The position numbers and the translations under genes are program-made. The notes below the pieces were generated by a model that saw only the letters and a list, made by a program, of their open reading frames with translations, made no database searches and had not been told where the DNA came from. Positions 32,500-45,200 of a DNA stretch of 64,000 nucleotides are shown here, piece by piece. Position 1 is the first letter of the stretch. Every line of letters starts with the position of its first letter. Where the stretch lies: positions 1 through 64,000 of the forward strand of contig JAGHQL010000089.1 in assembly GCA_020080175.1 (NCBI GenBank), in the 5' to 3' direction. The stretch is from Glutinoglossum americanum (Eukaryota; Ascomycota; Geoglossomycetes; Geoglossales; Geoglossaceae).

Positions 32500-34408
32500 T
32501 ATCGTTGTTGTCGCTGGTGTTGTTACCTAGGCTGTGCCGGATCCCGCTGTCACTTACTTTACATCTTATCTTTTCCCCAATGCCGAGGAGGGGACACCCA
32601 CCAGCCATTGCAATCATTGCATTGGGCGCCCCCACGCTGGATGGAGAACGTGGATTCCCAGCTAGAGGGGATTAGGGCCGGATGGTTTAGCTTGGCGCCT
32701 CAAGCTGAGAGGTTCTTGACTGGTCAAGTAATTGCCGCAACCACGGCAGTAAGTCGGGGAGATTATTAAGCCGTCCCCAGCGACGCGATCCCACCATCCC
32801 CCCATGGCATCTGCATGGACGATATGACCGCGCAGTATAGGTTCGTGGTCGCGACGTGGGCGTTTTTGCACCTCAGCTACGGCTGAGATTCATCCACCCT
32901 CTAGTTAGTAGGTGCATCTAAAACACCGTGCCGCACTCAATAACTAATGTAGATAACTAATGCAAAAGGGTTCGCACAGGCCACATCCACATGCAATATG
33001 ATGGGGAGTTGAGATACGGAAAAAACGGAGACCAAATCTCGAAAGCGCTTATCTCGTAGATAGGCAGATGCACGATTTTTCGCGGTTGGAAAATATGAGT
33101 TTTGGTGGATATCTAATTGCTGCTGGCGAGGTTGGTGAGTAGCAAGTGGCGCCACGGGAAAAAGAGACGTGGAAAAACAAAGGCCAAATTCGAGAAAGCA
33201 CCCGTCCTCTAGATATATATGCTATTGTTTGCGGCCGAAAAATATCGCAACTAAGAGCGGGGGCCGAGGACTCTACCCCACTCGCTGAGTTGCTGTTGGG
33301 AGCAATAATGTGGTCAAGGGCTAACCCTTTCCCCATCCACGGCGACCTGCATTACATGGCTTTGGCCCGCTCACACACACACCTTGATACGATTGCCCTT
33401 GTAACGGGTGCTTATTTCAATTGGTTCAAACTATGGTGTTACTACCTAACCCCTTATTCGTTCATTCCGTCCAACAGCAACGGTTACTATGACCGCTGAG
33501 GGTTCCGGGGATATCGTAGTACTCCTGACTAACCACATCTGGCTATTCCAAACGAATATCCTATCCTATTCTCCCCTTTACGCCATCTTCATCAACGTTT
33601 ATCGCCTGCCAAGCCGCTGGTGGCCTGGAATCATAAATAAGGGTGGCAGTATCTAGAGGGATTTATGAAACTGAGAGTAAAATAGTATCTTTCTCAACTA
33701 ACTGCCGAGAGAGCTAAGGTAGGAACTTAGCCCGACGACCGGAATACAAGGAAAGGCGTAGAAGGCAGTGCAGCAGCGGTAGAGGAAAGTAGGATAGCTA
33801 AGTAAGTGCACGGGCAGAAGGATGCAACGAGAGGTGCTTGGATGCGGGTTTGGCAATAAGCTCATCTAAGGGATAAGCGGCGTTACGCCTCCGGAGCCGC
33901 CATAGGTTACTTTATCTACACACGAGACGAGATAGTAACTGTAGCAGAGCTTGCATTCGCGACGTGTATCAACAGATCAAGACTAGACCAATAAACCACC
34001 AAACAGGAACCCATGTCGCCAACGTTAACATCACCAATACCCAACAGTAACCGTGCTAGACGGAAAGGACAAAACCACAGGTTGAACTACCCCGCCCCTA
34101 CTGGTATATTAAAATGAAATCTCAAGAGTCAGACTAATTAGTTATATGAAAAGACATCTAAGCTCAAAAGAATGATCGCGTCGCCGCCCACCCGGTTACC
34201 CTCTATGGCAGACATATCACAGTCCCTCATGCGTGTGCTAGAGCCGTTTTGGTGGTTGTTTGCATAACGGGGTTATCTAGCGATGTCTCCCTGTTTGGCT
34301 ATATGCTGCGCTCGCGTTGACCGAAGTGGTGTTATGAAAAACGGGACTCTGGAAATAGGGAAAAGAGATCGGTGGGTGATGGGCGGCTATTGCTTGGAAT
34401 TAATTTAG
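32500..34408. other. Gene-free stretch upstream of the 1540-aa gene
   Basis: The left part should be the promoter of the minus-strand 1540-aa gene. A degenerate direct repeat of about 80 bp is seen (33016-33098 and 33169-33248). No gene is supported elsewhere. The right part is 3' of the receptor gene ending at 34409. Confidence 0.4.
33016..33248. repeat. Degenerate direct repeat, about 80 bp, two copies
   Basis: Copies at 33016-33098 and 33169-33248 share GGAAAAAxA, AGxCCAAATxCGA, AAAGC and a GCGG(T/C)xGxAAAATAT block in the same order and spacing. It is non-coding and the unit family is not recognised. Confidence 0.35.
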
Positions 34409-37400
34409 CTACCATATTAGCCGTCGTTTGGGTCGTCGACTGGACGATCGATTAGCCCCTGCATTGGGGTCTTGCTCGGCCCCATTCTCGAGCAATAGTT
34501 TCGCAATGTCTTCGTGCTCAAGCTCCACAGCCCAGGATAGCGGTGTTTTCCCAGACTTGTCTTTGGAATTCGGATTGGCTCCTAACTCTAGCAGTGCCTT
34601 TATCATGGCATCGTGTCCATTCTGTATGGCCGCCATGAGTGGCGTCTGGCCTCCATTGTCTCTAGAATCCACATTGACTCCCCTTTTAAGCAGCATCCTT
34701 GCGATAGCCACGCGTCCATTCCGTGCGGCACAGAACAGTGGTGTCTGGCCGACATCATCCTTGGGGCCTGGGTCGACACCATTCTGGAGCAGCAGCTCCA
34801 CTTCAGCATCGCACCTGCCATACGCAGCCCACCACAGCGGCGTCCGACGGTTGTTATCTTTGGAATCTGGGTCGGCCCCCCTACATAGCAGCATCCTCAC
34901 CATGTATTCATCTCTGTTTCCCGAGGCCCACGATAGTGGTGTCCGGCCATTATTGTCCCTCGGGTCTGGGTGCGACCCCTTTTGAAGCAGTTCCCTCACT
35001 ATGGTCTCATACCCATACTTTGCAGCCAACAGTAACGATACTGGACTACCACTAGAGCCTGGGAAGGTGATAACTAGCCTTCCAAAGTCTCTGTAACCCC
35101 TCTTTGAGGCTCGTAATATTGGTGTGTCGCCATCTACATCTTCGGGGTCCCGATAAGCTCCTTTTTCGAGCAATATCCTCGCCATAGTCTCACTCCCTAT
35201 ATCCGTCGCCCACCACAGTGGTGTCCGCCCACTCTTATCCGCTGACTCTAGTTTAGCCCCCCCCTCGAGTAGCAGTTTTGCCAGATCCACATGCCCCATC
35301 TTCACCGCCCAAGTCAGCGGTGTCCAGCCATTGTTGTCCTTTGATTCCGCGTCAGCCCCATTCTCGAGCAGCAGCTTCGCTATAGCTCGATATCCCTTCT
35401 GCGCAACCCACACTAGTGGCGTCTGGCCGAATCTGTCCCTGGATTCCGTGTCCGCCCCTCGCTCGAGTAGCAGCTTAGCTATGGCCTCGTGTCCCCTCTG
35501 CGCGGCCTGCGACAGTAGTGACTGACCAAATTTGTCCCCGGATTCTATGTTAGCCCCTTCCCCGAGCAATAGCTCCACCATGGCCTCGTATCCCTCCTGG
35601 ACAGCGAGCGCGAGTGGCGTCCGGCCAAATATATCCTCGAGATCCGGACTAGCCCCGCCCCTGAGCAGCAGCCTAGCCAGAACGCCGCGCTGGTTCTGCA
35701 CGGCCCACGATAAAAGCGTCTCTCCAGACGTGCCCTGGCGATCCGGATTGGCCCCACTCGCAAGCAACAGCTTTCCTGGCATAAACGGATCCTTGGGGAT
35801 TAGCATCAGCGGCGTTTTCCAGACCCAATTAGTCAATTCCATGTTGGCATCCTTTTCAAGTAGCATCACTATAGGTACGTGTCCTCTATTTGCGGCCCGC
35901 ATCGGTGGTGCGTTACCATACAAATCCCCGAATTCGAGTCTAGATTTCTTCCAGAGTAGCTGCCACACTATACTATCGAGTCCAAGATATGATCCTACTA
36001 TTAGGCCAGTGGGCAAAATAGGGCCATAGTCGTTTGGACCATTATCGTTAGCCCAGTATAAAAGAAACCATGTTGGGGATCGCCCGGACCGTGCACAACA
36101 AATATCAAGCGCAGAGTCCAATAGTGCTGTATCCTGCCCAATTCCTATTTTTCCGAAATGGCCAGCCCAGTGTTCTGCAGCATAATCCAGGAAGACATAT
36201 TTATGAGTGTATTCTCGCAGTGAGACCATCCTTCGAACTGGAGGATCGCTCTCAAACTCAGAGAACAGGAGATATAAGACGCAGATCGTGGCAAGGATGC
36301 GGTTTGATTCGACTGGCTGCAATGAATGCTTCCAGCCCCCAAGGCGCATATCATTATGGCCAGACGGTTGGCAATTATCTTCCCCGTTGACCAGATATTC
36401 CTTAGCAGTTTGATGAATCAAATACACCCGCGAATCTACGATATTCACGAAGAGACCGCAGAGGTTTCTGACAGTGGTCCGAAAGGACACTTCTGGCTCG
36501 AGATCAAGATCTTCGTATGACCTGCTACTGACTTCGATTGATAATGCCACATTCATTTCCGCTAAGGTTAGTGGCCTAGCGGCTGAAACGATGATATGGA
36601 GAAGTTTTCTCGCCCTTCTTACATCTGTGCTCCTCTCTAATATCGCTCCGTAGGCCTTGTCAACTGTGTCAGGGATGGTGCCGATGATTCCGTGGAGTCT
36701 CTTTTCAGTGACATCCAAGCGACGGTGGATCACCTCGAGAATTAACTTTAACCAGAGGTAAGTTCGATGTGTAATTTTCAGAAGCTCCCGTTCCAAGGAC
36801 GTCCGTACGGAATCGTCGAGTCCTAAATCAGACCCAATTTCCTGAACCCTAGCTTTGATGACAAGATCAATTTCGCGACTGATGGACTCTGTCTCCTCTT
36901 CACCCGCTAGCCGGATGGTGGGAATGTGGAGGGTCAGCCGCCTGAAATTACGTTCTATGTCGTAGTAAGGCCGACTAGTTACAAGGAACTTCAATCTGGC
37001 CCCCTTTTGGTTACTAGTGGCGCTGCGATAAAATTGATCTAAAATGCTGATGAGGCCAAATCGTCCCGTCTCTTCGCACTCATCGACTGCGTCTAAGATG
37101 CATACGATTTCGCCCGCTTCAGGATCCGATGCTGCAGAGGTCAGAATACGCCACAATGCGTCAAACAACTGAGGGAGCATGGACCCGTCTCGCTCAAAAT
37201 CAGGTACGGCATGCTGGAGAAGGATGCTGTTCTGCGAGAAAAGCTGGTGTAGTAAAGCGCACAGAGCATTCTCTCTCGTCTTTTGCTCAGTGTTATCTTC
37301 CTTGAAGAAAAAGTAACAAGTGGTGCGTGTTTCTGTACTTTGTAGCTCATTGTCCACAAGAGACTTCGAAAGAACGGATTTCCCACAGCCCGGATCAGCG

Positions 37401-38752
37401 GATACCCAAAGCAGACTCGACGTCTTGCTTTCCAGCCAGGTGCGGTAATTTACGTGCCGTAGAAACCATTGGCAGGTTCCGTGAACACGATCTGGGTTTC
37501 TGGCCTTGTGTGCTTCGTAGTCGGAGGTGCGGAGAGTCTGATGGCAAGCCTGTCGGATTTCAGCCTCAAGCCGTGCTTGTTGGGCTTGTATTACAGCTTG
37601 GGCTTCAGTACATATTATTAGCTATGGCACTGAAAGCGCGATGGAACTTTGAATTCCCACTGGGGACCAGGTGAAGGAATGCGCAGTGGAATTTGGGAAC
37701 GGGACGTTATCCTGGCCCTCGTTGACTTCCAGCGTCTCCACTCGAGATTAGAAAGCAGACTCACCAGCGCCAGACACCGCACTAGTCACCATAGCAGCAG
37801 TTGGTGTACTTCCTACTTGACTTATTGGTACGACGCCGAGAAGCTCCTTTGCATATGCCGCCGCCGTGGCGGCGGCATATCCTTGCCATCGCTTGTTCTT
37901 ATGGGTATCCGCATAGTCGCAGACCCCTCGTATGACGAGACATGGAAAATTATCCATTAAGCCGGCTGCCTCCATTTCAAAGCAGAGCATGCCAAGTTCC
38001 TTTCTGAGCCGTTCCCTGGTGGCACCATGTCTCATAACCCGATTGCCAGAGGCGATGAGCCCGTAGTGAATGGCTGGAGTACAGCGCTGATCTCGGTTGA
38101 CCAACTCATTTATATCGCAGTTCTCGCATGTGTCACCGTTTTTGTGGTCGTATCCAGGTTGGAACAATTGATCATGATCTGCACCCTGATATGTATACCT
38201 AGGCTCCATGCTGGGGTACTTTTTCAGCATTTGCGATAGGTGTTGCTGGAGGCGATTCTGCCCCATGAGGTGCTCTGTCTCCAATCTGGAAACTGCTGCT
38301 AGAAGCACGGGAGGCGGCTTGTTCAGTGTACCTGTGCGCACGAACTGGTTCTCTCCAATGGTTTTTCCGAAATCATACTGCATCACTCCACCATAGGTGT
38401 CGAAAGGCTTACTGACTACCACATCACCAAGCCTGATGTCGGTAAGTCCGCCAGGTACTCCACCTCCGATGCCTACCATCAGACCAAACCTTATCGATTT
38501 AAAAGTGGAGAGCATTCGAGCGGCGACTATAGCCGCAGAACTTATACCCGTGACACCCGAACCTAGACAAGCGATGGCGACATTATGATCCCCAATGCTT
38601 CCCAGGATGTAATTATTTTGGTCAGATGGGCGCTGCGGCAGGTCGCCGTGGCGTTCGTCCAGCATCGCAGCAGCCGCAGCCATCTCAGTTGGTAGGGCGC
38701 AGATCCATCCAACAGTGTAGTCCCTGTGCATAAGAGGACTAGAGGACGCCAT
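34409..38752 (-). CDS. PNP-NACHT-ankyrin receptor (fungal NLR-like protein)
   Basis: Two exons are inferred (38752-37765 and 37596-34409) with a 168-nt intron (GTGAGT...CCCAAG), giving 1391 aa. Residues about 10-315 form a nucleoside-phosphorylase-like (PNP_UDP) domain: YTVGWICALPTEMAAAAAML, GLMVGIGGGVPG, DIRLGDVVVSKP, and LGMLCFEMEAAGL with VIRGVCDYADTHK. A linker (DYEAHKARNPDRVHGTCQWFL) leads to a NACHT NTPase with Walker A ADPGCGKSVLSKSL (about 396-409), Walker B VCILDAVDEC (about 494-503) and sensor FLVTSRPYYDIE. About 15 ankyrin repeats fill residues about 885-1375. The layout is that of fungal NOD-like receptors thought to act in non-self recognition: repeats sense, NACHT oligomerises, and the PNP domain is a putative enzymatic effector. 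Start 38752 gives a normal PNP N-terminus; in-frame codons upstream lack an ATG. Confidence 0.87.
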
Positions 38753-39955
38753 CTCGTAGGACTGCAACCACGAGAGCTGTGATTTATGAGAGGAAAGTAT
38801 GCTACTCACGCTCGACGAGATCGATCAGGGGCTTCTCCATAGAGCAAAAGCCTTTTCGCCCACACGTAATATGCGTTTAAAGCAGCACCGCAATTTAAAA
38901 TATCCAACACCGTTAGCGCCCAGCGGAATGACCAATTGCGAAGGACTGACAAAAAGTAAAGCTGCAGCGGGATGCCGCTTTTATGGTGCCCAAGGCAACC
39001 TCTAGGAATGGAGAGGCCAAGCTTTAAAACGGAGCGATGCCTATTACGGGCCAATTTGACATGAAATCGCTACCCATTGAGGGAGGGAGTTGGAAAGTAG
39101 TTGGGGACCTAGGGCTAGTCGAGGAGCCCCAAGTGGCCTTCGGCTATTTTCTTGGCACTCTGGACGGTCCAACTGCAAGGGCTAAACTAATTTGGGTAAT
39201 TAGCGACAGTTGCGACTCGTTCTAACCCAGGCACAGCTAAGGCGGCCTAGCGCTAAAACAGCCGAGGAATTCTCATGGCCTATAGCGGCACACTCCCAAT
39301 AGCTAACAATACACCACGATATCGAATAGGCGCCCTAGTAGTTGTTTGTGTGATGTATCAGGCATTAAGGGTCAGCTCCTAGCGCTCTGGAGCAAACCAC
39401 GGGCCCCGGGCCAGGCGCAAGGCTGCTGGGGAGTGGGAGGCGTAGCATGTTGGAAGTTGAGCGAGCGACTCCATTGTTTGCTTAAATACACAGGAAACCA
39501 ACTAGACTATATAGACGCGGAGAGCTGGAGGCTCTCCATCAGAGGTCTCCTATCGGGTAAACCCAAGGCACTTGCCATGGGAATACGAATGCGAATAGCT
39601 GAGTTGAGAGCTATTTTCAACATAGCAAGCGGGCACGATACAAATTATCTATCCCAGCAGAAAGAAGCCACATACGAATTGGTAAAGGGCAGGAGGCAAG
39701 ACGTAGCCAATCAAACGAGAGCAAACACGATTCAGCGCTATTTCATCCACATGCATGCATAACGCGGTAGCTTTATATATTGCCGCCGCAGATACTACGA
39801 ATGAGCGAGGGTAAGCAGCATCCGAGCCATAGATACGGATACTGTATGAAGAATAATTGAAACGCATTTTATATTCGTACGGATTATGTGAACAGCACTA
39901 AGGAACCCAATAACAACGGGCTGGAATCTCTACAATCCGATACAGACAGCGCCTT
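38753..39955. other. Gene-free stretch left of the Mutator-like element
   Basis: No supported gene is seen. The first few hundred bases are upstream of the receptor's start. A plus-strand frame at 39346-39762 lacks an ATG start and family signal. Confidence 0.4.
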
Positions 39956-39964
39956 CACACGCCC

Positions 39965-40070
39965 GGGCGTCAGTATTGCCACGCACCGGTTTGGTAATGC
40001 CACGCAAGTAGTTTGGTAGTGCCACGCAAATAGTTTGGTAGTGCCACGCATTGATTTTGGTAGTGCCACG
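39965..40070 (+). repeat. Left terminal inverted repeat of the MULE
   Basis: The 106-bp terminus is made of repeated GGTA(G/A)TGCCACGCA units. It pairs with 42013-42118 at few mismatches (CAGTATTG versus CGGTATTG near the tip). Such internal subrepeats could be transposase binding sites. Confidence 0.9.
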
Positions 40071-40139
40071 TACCCGTAACTGTAGATCACCTCAAGAAAA
40101 TTTTTTCATCGCACTTACTGTGCCCGCATCAGCATTACC

Positions 40140-41975
40140 ATGGTCCTACTTCTACTATCAGAGACTGAAGAGTATGATACTCAGCAGTGTCTTATTGCAG
40201 CAATCCAAGCTCATGCAGCAGCGGAAGGATATGCTGTAACAATTCGGAATTCAAACAAAACTACAAAGACAACCTATCTTGGATGCGATAGAGGAAGGGT
40301 TTACCGGAATCGCAATAACCTACATGATGACAATCGCCAGCGGGATACTGCAACAAGGCTTATTAGGTGTCCCTTCTCCATTAGGGCTTCAGAACGGGAT
40401 GGTGTTTGGACTTTAAAGGTGCGTAATCCAGAATATAACCATTTCGCAACAACAGTTGCTTCTGCACATCCTGTACAACGACGTTTTTCTTCCGACATTA
40501 AAAAGCAGATCAAAAATTTATCTACTTCTGGTGTCACACCTTCTCAAATTGTTAGTACTATTCGGCAATCTACTAATCAATCTCTTACTATACAAGATGT
40601 GTACAATACTCAAAAAGAACTAAAATAGGAGAATCTTTATGGTAAAACTCCTATTGAAGCTCTACTTGAGACTTTACAACATGATACATATACTTTTTAT
40701 TATAAAACCAATCTTGTTGATTGAATTACTTATTTGTTTTTTGCACATTCAAAGAGTGTTGACCTATTGAACCAGTTTCCTGAAGTTATATTACTTGATT
40801 GCATATACAAAACTAATCGCTTCAAGCTTCCCCTTTTAAATATTATAAACACAACATGCCTAAATACTACGTTCTATATTGCATTCTGTTTTATCCAACA
40901 TAAAGATGAAGAAAGTTTCACTTGGGCTCTCACCCAATTACAGTCTCTTTATTGTAATAAAACTTTTTAAGTTCTCATTATAGATCGGGATATGGTACAG
41001 CTAAAGGTAGCTCGAATTGTATTTCCTAAAATACTCCGAATGCTTTGTGTTTGGCATATTAAAAAAAATATTCTCGTACATTCTTCCCGATATATTAAGG
41101 ATATAGAGGAGTGGGAGGAATTTATGAAGGACTAGATAAACCTTATCAATAGTTCGACTATTTTGGTTTATGACACTCGATGGAAAGAGTTTGAGGCAAA
41201 GTATCAGCCGTAGTATCCTTTACTAGTGTTATATCTTATAGACACTTGGCTCGGGACTTGGAAAGTTTTAGTGGTTAGGGCATGGGTTGATCAGTACTTG
41301 CATTTGGGAAATTGAGCAACCTTACGAGTAGAGAGGGCACATAGCGTGTTGAAGTCATATCTACAAGTTTCAACTAGTGACCTCAAAGCAGTATACGATA
41401 AAATCACCTTGCTGCTCACAAACCGATTTGCCGAATTTGAAACAGCAGTCGAATCCAATAAAATACGCATCCCACATACAGCACAAGACAGCTTCTATGC
41501 ATCCTTAGTAAGGCAAATCTCTAGTTATACTCTAGACAAACTCTGGGATGAATGACATCACCTCAACTTACCAGATCCTCTTCTGGCCTGCACAGGGTCA
41601 TTCTGGCATTCTATGGGAATGCCTTGTGCTCACGATATGCAAGAACGACTTATCGAACAAGGCACTCTTCAACTTGATGATATTCATCATCACTGGTACC
41701 TAGTAACACCCCTCCCTCGTGTTATGGAGCCGTTAGTATTGGAGCCAGCTCGAGAGAATTTAGGAAAAAGAGTTCAGCTATCCAAGATACAGAGTTGCCG
41801 TAGCAATCGAGCTTCCCGCGCCCGCACATCTACATTACAAGCTGGCATAGCTACCTCACGAACCCATCCAGCTACCCAACGAACTCGTGTAGCTACTTCT
41901 TCTACACGACGAAATCCTTCAGAGTTTGAGGTGGTGCTGAAGAGCCAGCGGCAGCTTAGGAAGCGGCAGAACTAG
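40140..41975 (+). pseudogene. MULE transposase with FAR1-type N-terminus, stop-riddled
   Basis: One continuous frame of 612 codons encodes a FAR1/MULE transposase. A FAR1-like DNA-binding N-terminus (AAAEGYAVTIRNSNKTTKTTYLGCDRG, TGCPFSI-like region) is followed by the catalytic domain with LLDCIYKTNRFKLPLL and VLIIDRD. The C-terminus has a SWIM-like MGMPCAHDM. Seven in-frame stops interrupt it (at about 40626, 40722, 40968, 41134, 41214, 41313 and 41553), yet there is no frameshift. Each stop can be explained by a G:C to A:T change of CAG/CAA, TGG or CGA. The frame is AT-rich. This is the signature of repeat-induced point mutation rather than random decay. Confidence 0.85.
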
Positions 41976-42012
41976 CCATTTTGTATCTAATTTATAATCT
42001 CCACTCTAAGCG

Positions 42013-42118
42013 CATGGCACTACCAAAATCAATGCGTGGCACTTCCAAACTATTTGCGTGGCACTACCAAACTACTTGCGTGGCATTACCAAACCGGTGC
42101 GTGGCAATACCGACGCCC
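42013..42118 (-). repeat. Right terminal inverted repeat of the MULE
   Basis: This is the inverse of 39965-40070, with the same length and subrepeat order, ending GGCAATACCGACGCCC before the CACACGCCC target duplication. Confidence 0.9.
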
Positions 42119-42286
42119 CACACGCCCCTTCGCCCTCCACTCGAGAATGCTCTTTGTGAACGGGGTGTGGAGCTGATGGGGGCCCCTCTCCCACCATGCC
42201 AAACGCTGCCCCGTGTCCCCTAATTCCCTCTCAGGCTTTCCATATATCCATTCTTCCCCTCCCTCAGCCGCCATTCCGCGCTAGAA

Positions 42287-45200
42287 TCATGAACCTCGTC
42301 CTTGGTATGTCCTGAGAATCTTCGCTATGGTCACATGGCCTCTCGCTTCTGCAAGCGTCGCCGCCCTTGAATACTGTGTATCCGCTTCCCCACTGCCAGC
42401 GCCGGCATTCAGCAATAGTTGCAGCATGTCCAGGCGGCCGCGCTCCGCAGCCGCCTCGAGAGCCGTCCTCCCGTATGGTCCCGCCGCCGGTGCGGCATTC
42501 ACATCTGCGTCGCCGCTGAGGAGCATCAGGGCGATTCTGATATAGCCATGATCTGCCGCCCATTGCAGCGCCGTGAAGCTAGAAAATGGGGGTCCGCTTG
42601 CCGGGGCATTGACGTCTGCCCCAAAATTCAGCAGCAACTGGACTAGCTCGGCATTGCCATTACTAGACGCCATCTGGAGCGCAGTTCTCTCGCACGCATC
42701 AACTTCGAGATTGGCGTCCGCTCCAGCTTCCAATAGAATTTCCGCTACCTCAAGGTTGTCCACTTCTGACGCCGCTTGGAGTGCAGTTAATCCGCCTCTA
42801 CCGGCAGGAGCATTTGTGTTCGCGCCTGCCGATAGTAGCATTCGAACTATTTCCGCGTCGCCCCCAAATACTGCTCCTTGGAGTGCGGTTCCATATTCAT
42901 CAGCGGGCGGGGCATTGACATCTGCACCCGCCTCTAGCAGTATTTGAATCATAGCGATGTTCCCCTCGCTCGCTACTCCTTGAAGCGCAGTACCACTATA
43001 GGGGGCCGCTGGAGCATTGACATTTGCACCAGAATAGAGCAGGATTTTTACTAGTTCGATGTTGTCATTCAACGCTGCTTGTTGGAGGGCGGTGGCCGCA
43101 ATCCCATCATTAGCAAGAGTATTGGTGTGTGCGCCTTCACCCAGTAGAACCTGAACTATTTCGATGCTATTACTACCCACTGCCGCCTGTAATGCGGTCG
43201 CTCCATGGTCAGAATAGTCGTTAGCTAGGGCATTGACATCTGCGCCTGCCCCCAACAACAGCTGAACTAATTCAATACCACCGAGGCCTGCTGCCCATTG
43301 GAGTGCAGTTCTCCCACTATTAGGTGGAGCGTTGATATCTGCGCCTGCCTCCAACAACAGCTGAACCAACTCAATACCACCGAGGCTCGCCGCCCATTGG
43401 AGTGCAGTTCCCTCACCATCAGCTGGACCGTCAACATCTGCGCCTGCCTCCAACAGCAACCGAACTAGTTCAATTTCCCCGAGACTCGCTGCCCATTGGA
43501 GTGCGGTTTTACCATTACCTGGATCATCGATATCCGCGCCCGCCTCCAACAACAGCTGAACTAGTTCAATATCAACGAGGCTTGCTGCCCATTGAAGCGC
43601 GGTTCTTCCGCCGGTTGAGGCGCCGATATCTGCGCCTGCCTCCAACAACAGCCGAACTAGTTCAACATTGCCTAGGCTCGCCGCCTGCTGGAGTGCAGTT
43701 CCCCTAAAGCCGATTGAGGCGCCAATATCTGCGCCTGCCTCCAACAACAGCCGAACTAATTCAACATTGCCTAGGCCCGCCGCCCGCTGGAGTGCAGTTC
43801 CCCCAAAGCCGATTGAGGCGTCGATATCTGCGCCTGCCTCCAACAACAGCCGAACTAGTTCAACATTACCTAGGCCCGCTGCCCGCTGAAGCGCAGTTTC
43901 CTCAAAGCCGATTGAGGCGTCGATATCTGCGCCTGCCTCCAACAACAGCCGAACTAGTTCAACATTACCTAGGCCCGCCGCCCGCTGAAGTGCAGTAACC
44001 CACCAGTAGACCGGGGCGTCGACATCCGCGCCTGCCTCCAGCAATAACCGAACTAGCTCGACGTTGCCGTTCCGCACTGCCAGCCCCAGGGAAGTTTCTT
44101 GATACCTTTGGACAGCTGGAGTAATGTGGGCACCTTTATTCAGCAGAATTCGAACTAACCCAACATTGTTGCTCGCTGCTGCTCCTTCGAGCACAGTTCT
44201 ACCACCAAATTTAGCGGCTAGAGCGTTGATGTCTGCTCCCGCCTCCAGCAGATGTTGAGTCATTTCAGTGTCACCGCGCTCTGCTGCCGCCTGGAGTGCA
44301 GTTCCTTTATACGTGTATGCTGGAGCGTTGATATCTGCCCCTCTATTCAATAGTAGTCGAACTAGTTCGGGGTTACCACTTTTTGCGGCCTCCTGAAGTG
44401 CTGTTCCTACATACTCACAACTAGGTCGAGTATTGACGTCCGCACCCGCATCTAGTAGAATGCTAACTAGCTCTATACTCCCGGTTCCCACCGCCCATGG
44501 GAGCGTGTACCCAGGAGCGGCATTAGCGTCTGCGCCTGCATCTAGTAAAATCCGGACCAGCTCGATGTTACCGCGCCTGGCAGCTTCTTGGAGGGGTCTA
44601 TATCCAAAAGCCCCTGGCTGTGCGCTCACGTCAACGCCAGCGTCCAGTAAAATCCGTACAATGTGTAAATCTTCGAGTCGCAGGGCACTTCGGAAGATAT
44701 TTCTCGCGAAAGATTCGATAGATGGGGTCTTAACTGAGAAAAAGGCTCTGAGTATTAACTGCTGTCCCCTATTGATAAACCGCGTCAGGATATCATCAGT
44801 TTGGTCGTCACTCAACACACCATTCGACGAGAGATAAATTGCGAATTTGAGTAGCTGTAACATAGCATTTGCACTGGAGTAGCCAAATAGTTGCTGAACA
44901 CTCGCCGCGAGGTCGCCGTCGCGCCTTTCCAATAAAATGGATTGCAGGTACGAGTGGATGCTCAGCATGCTGCCCCGGCCGGTTCTTGCCGAAAACCATC
45001 CACGGAAAAGGGTCCTCGCCTCGCTTTTAGATATGTCGGAGATCAGTCCCATCAGATTTCCCTGGTTCGGGGGACCCAGTAAGGTTGAGTCAGGTTCGAC
45101 CTCTCGAGCGCTAGCCAGGTCAAAAAATTGTTGGAATGACCGAGGGCCCTGGCTCTCAACAGCTAGCCTTTGAACTGCCTATTGCATCAGCATATAAATC

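Larger units (their letters stand above)
39965..42118 (+). mobile_element. Mutator-like (MULE) DNA transposon, full length, inactivated
   Basis: The 2154-bp element has inverted termini of 106 bp (39965-40070 and 42013-42118), which begin GGGCGTCAGTATTGCCACGC and its near-exact inverse. It is flanked by perfect 9-bp direct repeats CACACGCCC (39956-39964 and 42119-42127), as Mutator superfamily insertion predicts. Each terminus is built of about five short units of the type TTTGGTAGTGCCACGCA. The interior carries one decayed FAR1-type transposase. The element sits between the PNP-NACHT-ankyrin gene and the Clr5-ankyrin gene. Confidence 0.92.

Noticed and set aside
27949-32530. Several plus-strand frames of 60-160 codons under the 1540-aa gene
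   Set aside because: All are antisense shadows with no family signal and no splice structure.
39346-39762. Plus-strand frame of 138 codons left of the MULE
   Set aside because: It starts at a non-ATG codon, shows no family resemblance and has no supporting introns.
43260-44060. Regularly repeated units resembling a CRISPR array
   Set aside because: The unit is a 99-bp coding repeat encoding ankyrin motifs with no unique spacers, in a eukaryotic gene.
42419-44837. Plus-strand frames inside the ankyrin repeats, rich in Pro/Ala/Ser
   Set aside because: They are reverse-complement shadows of the repeated ankyrin codons; their repeat period is the 99-bp ankyrin unit.
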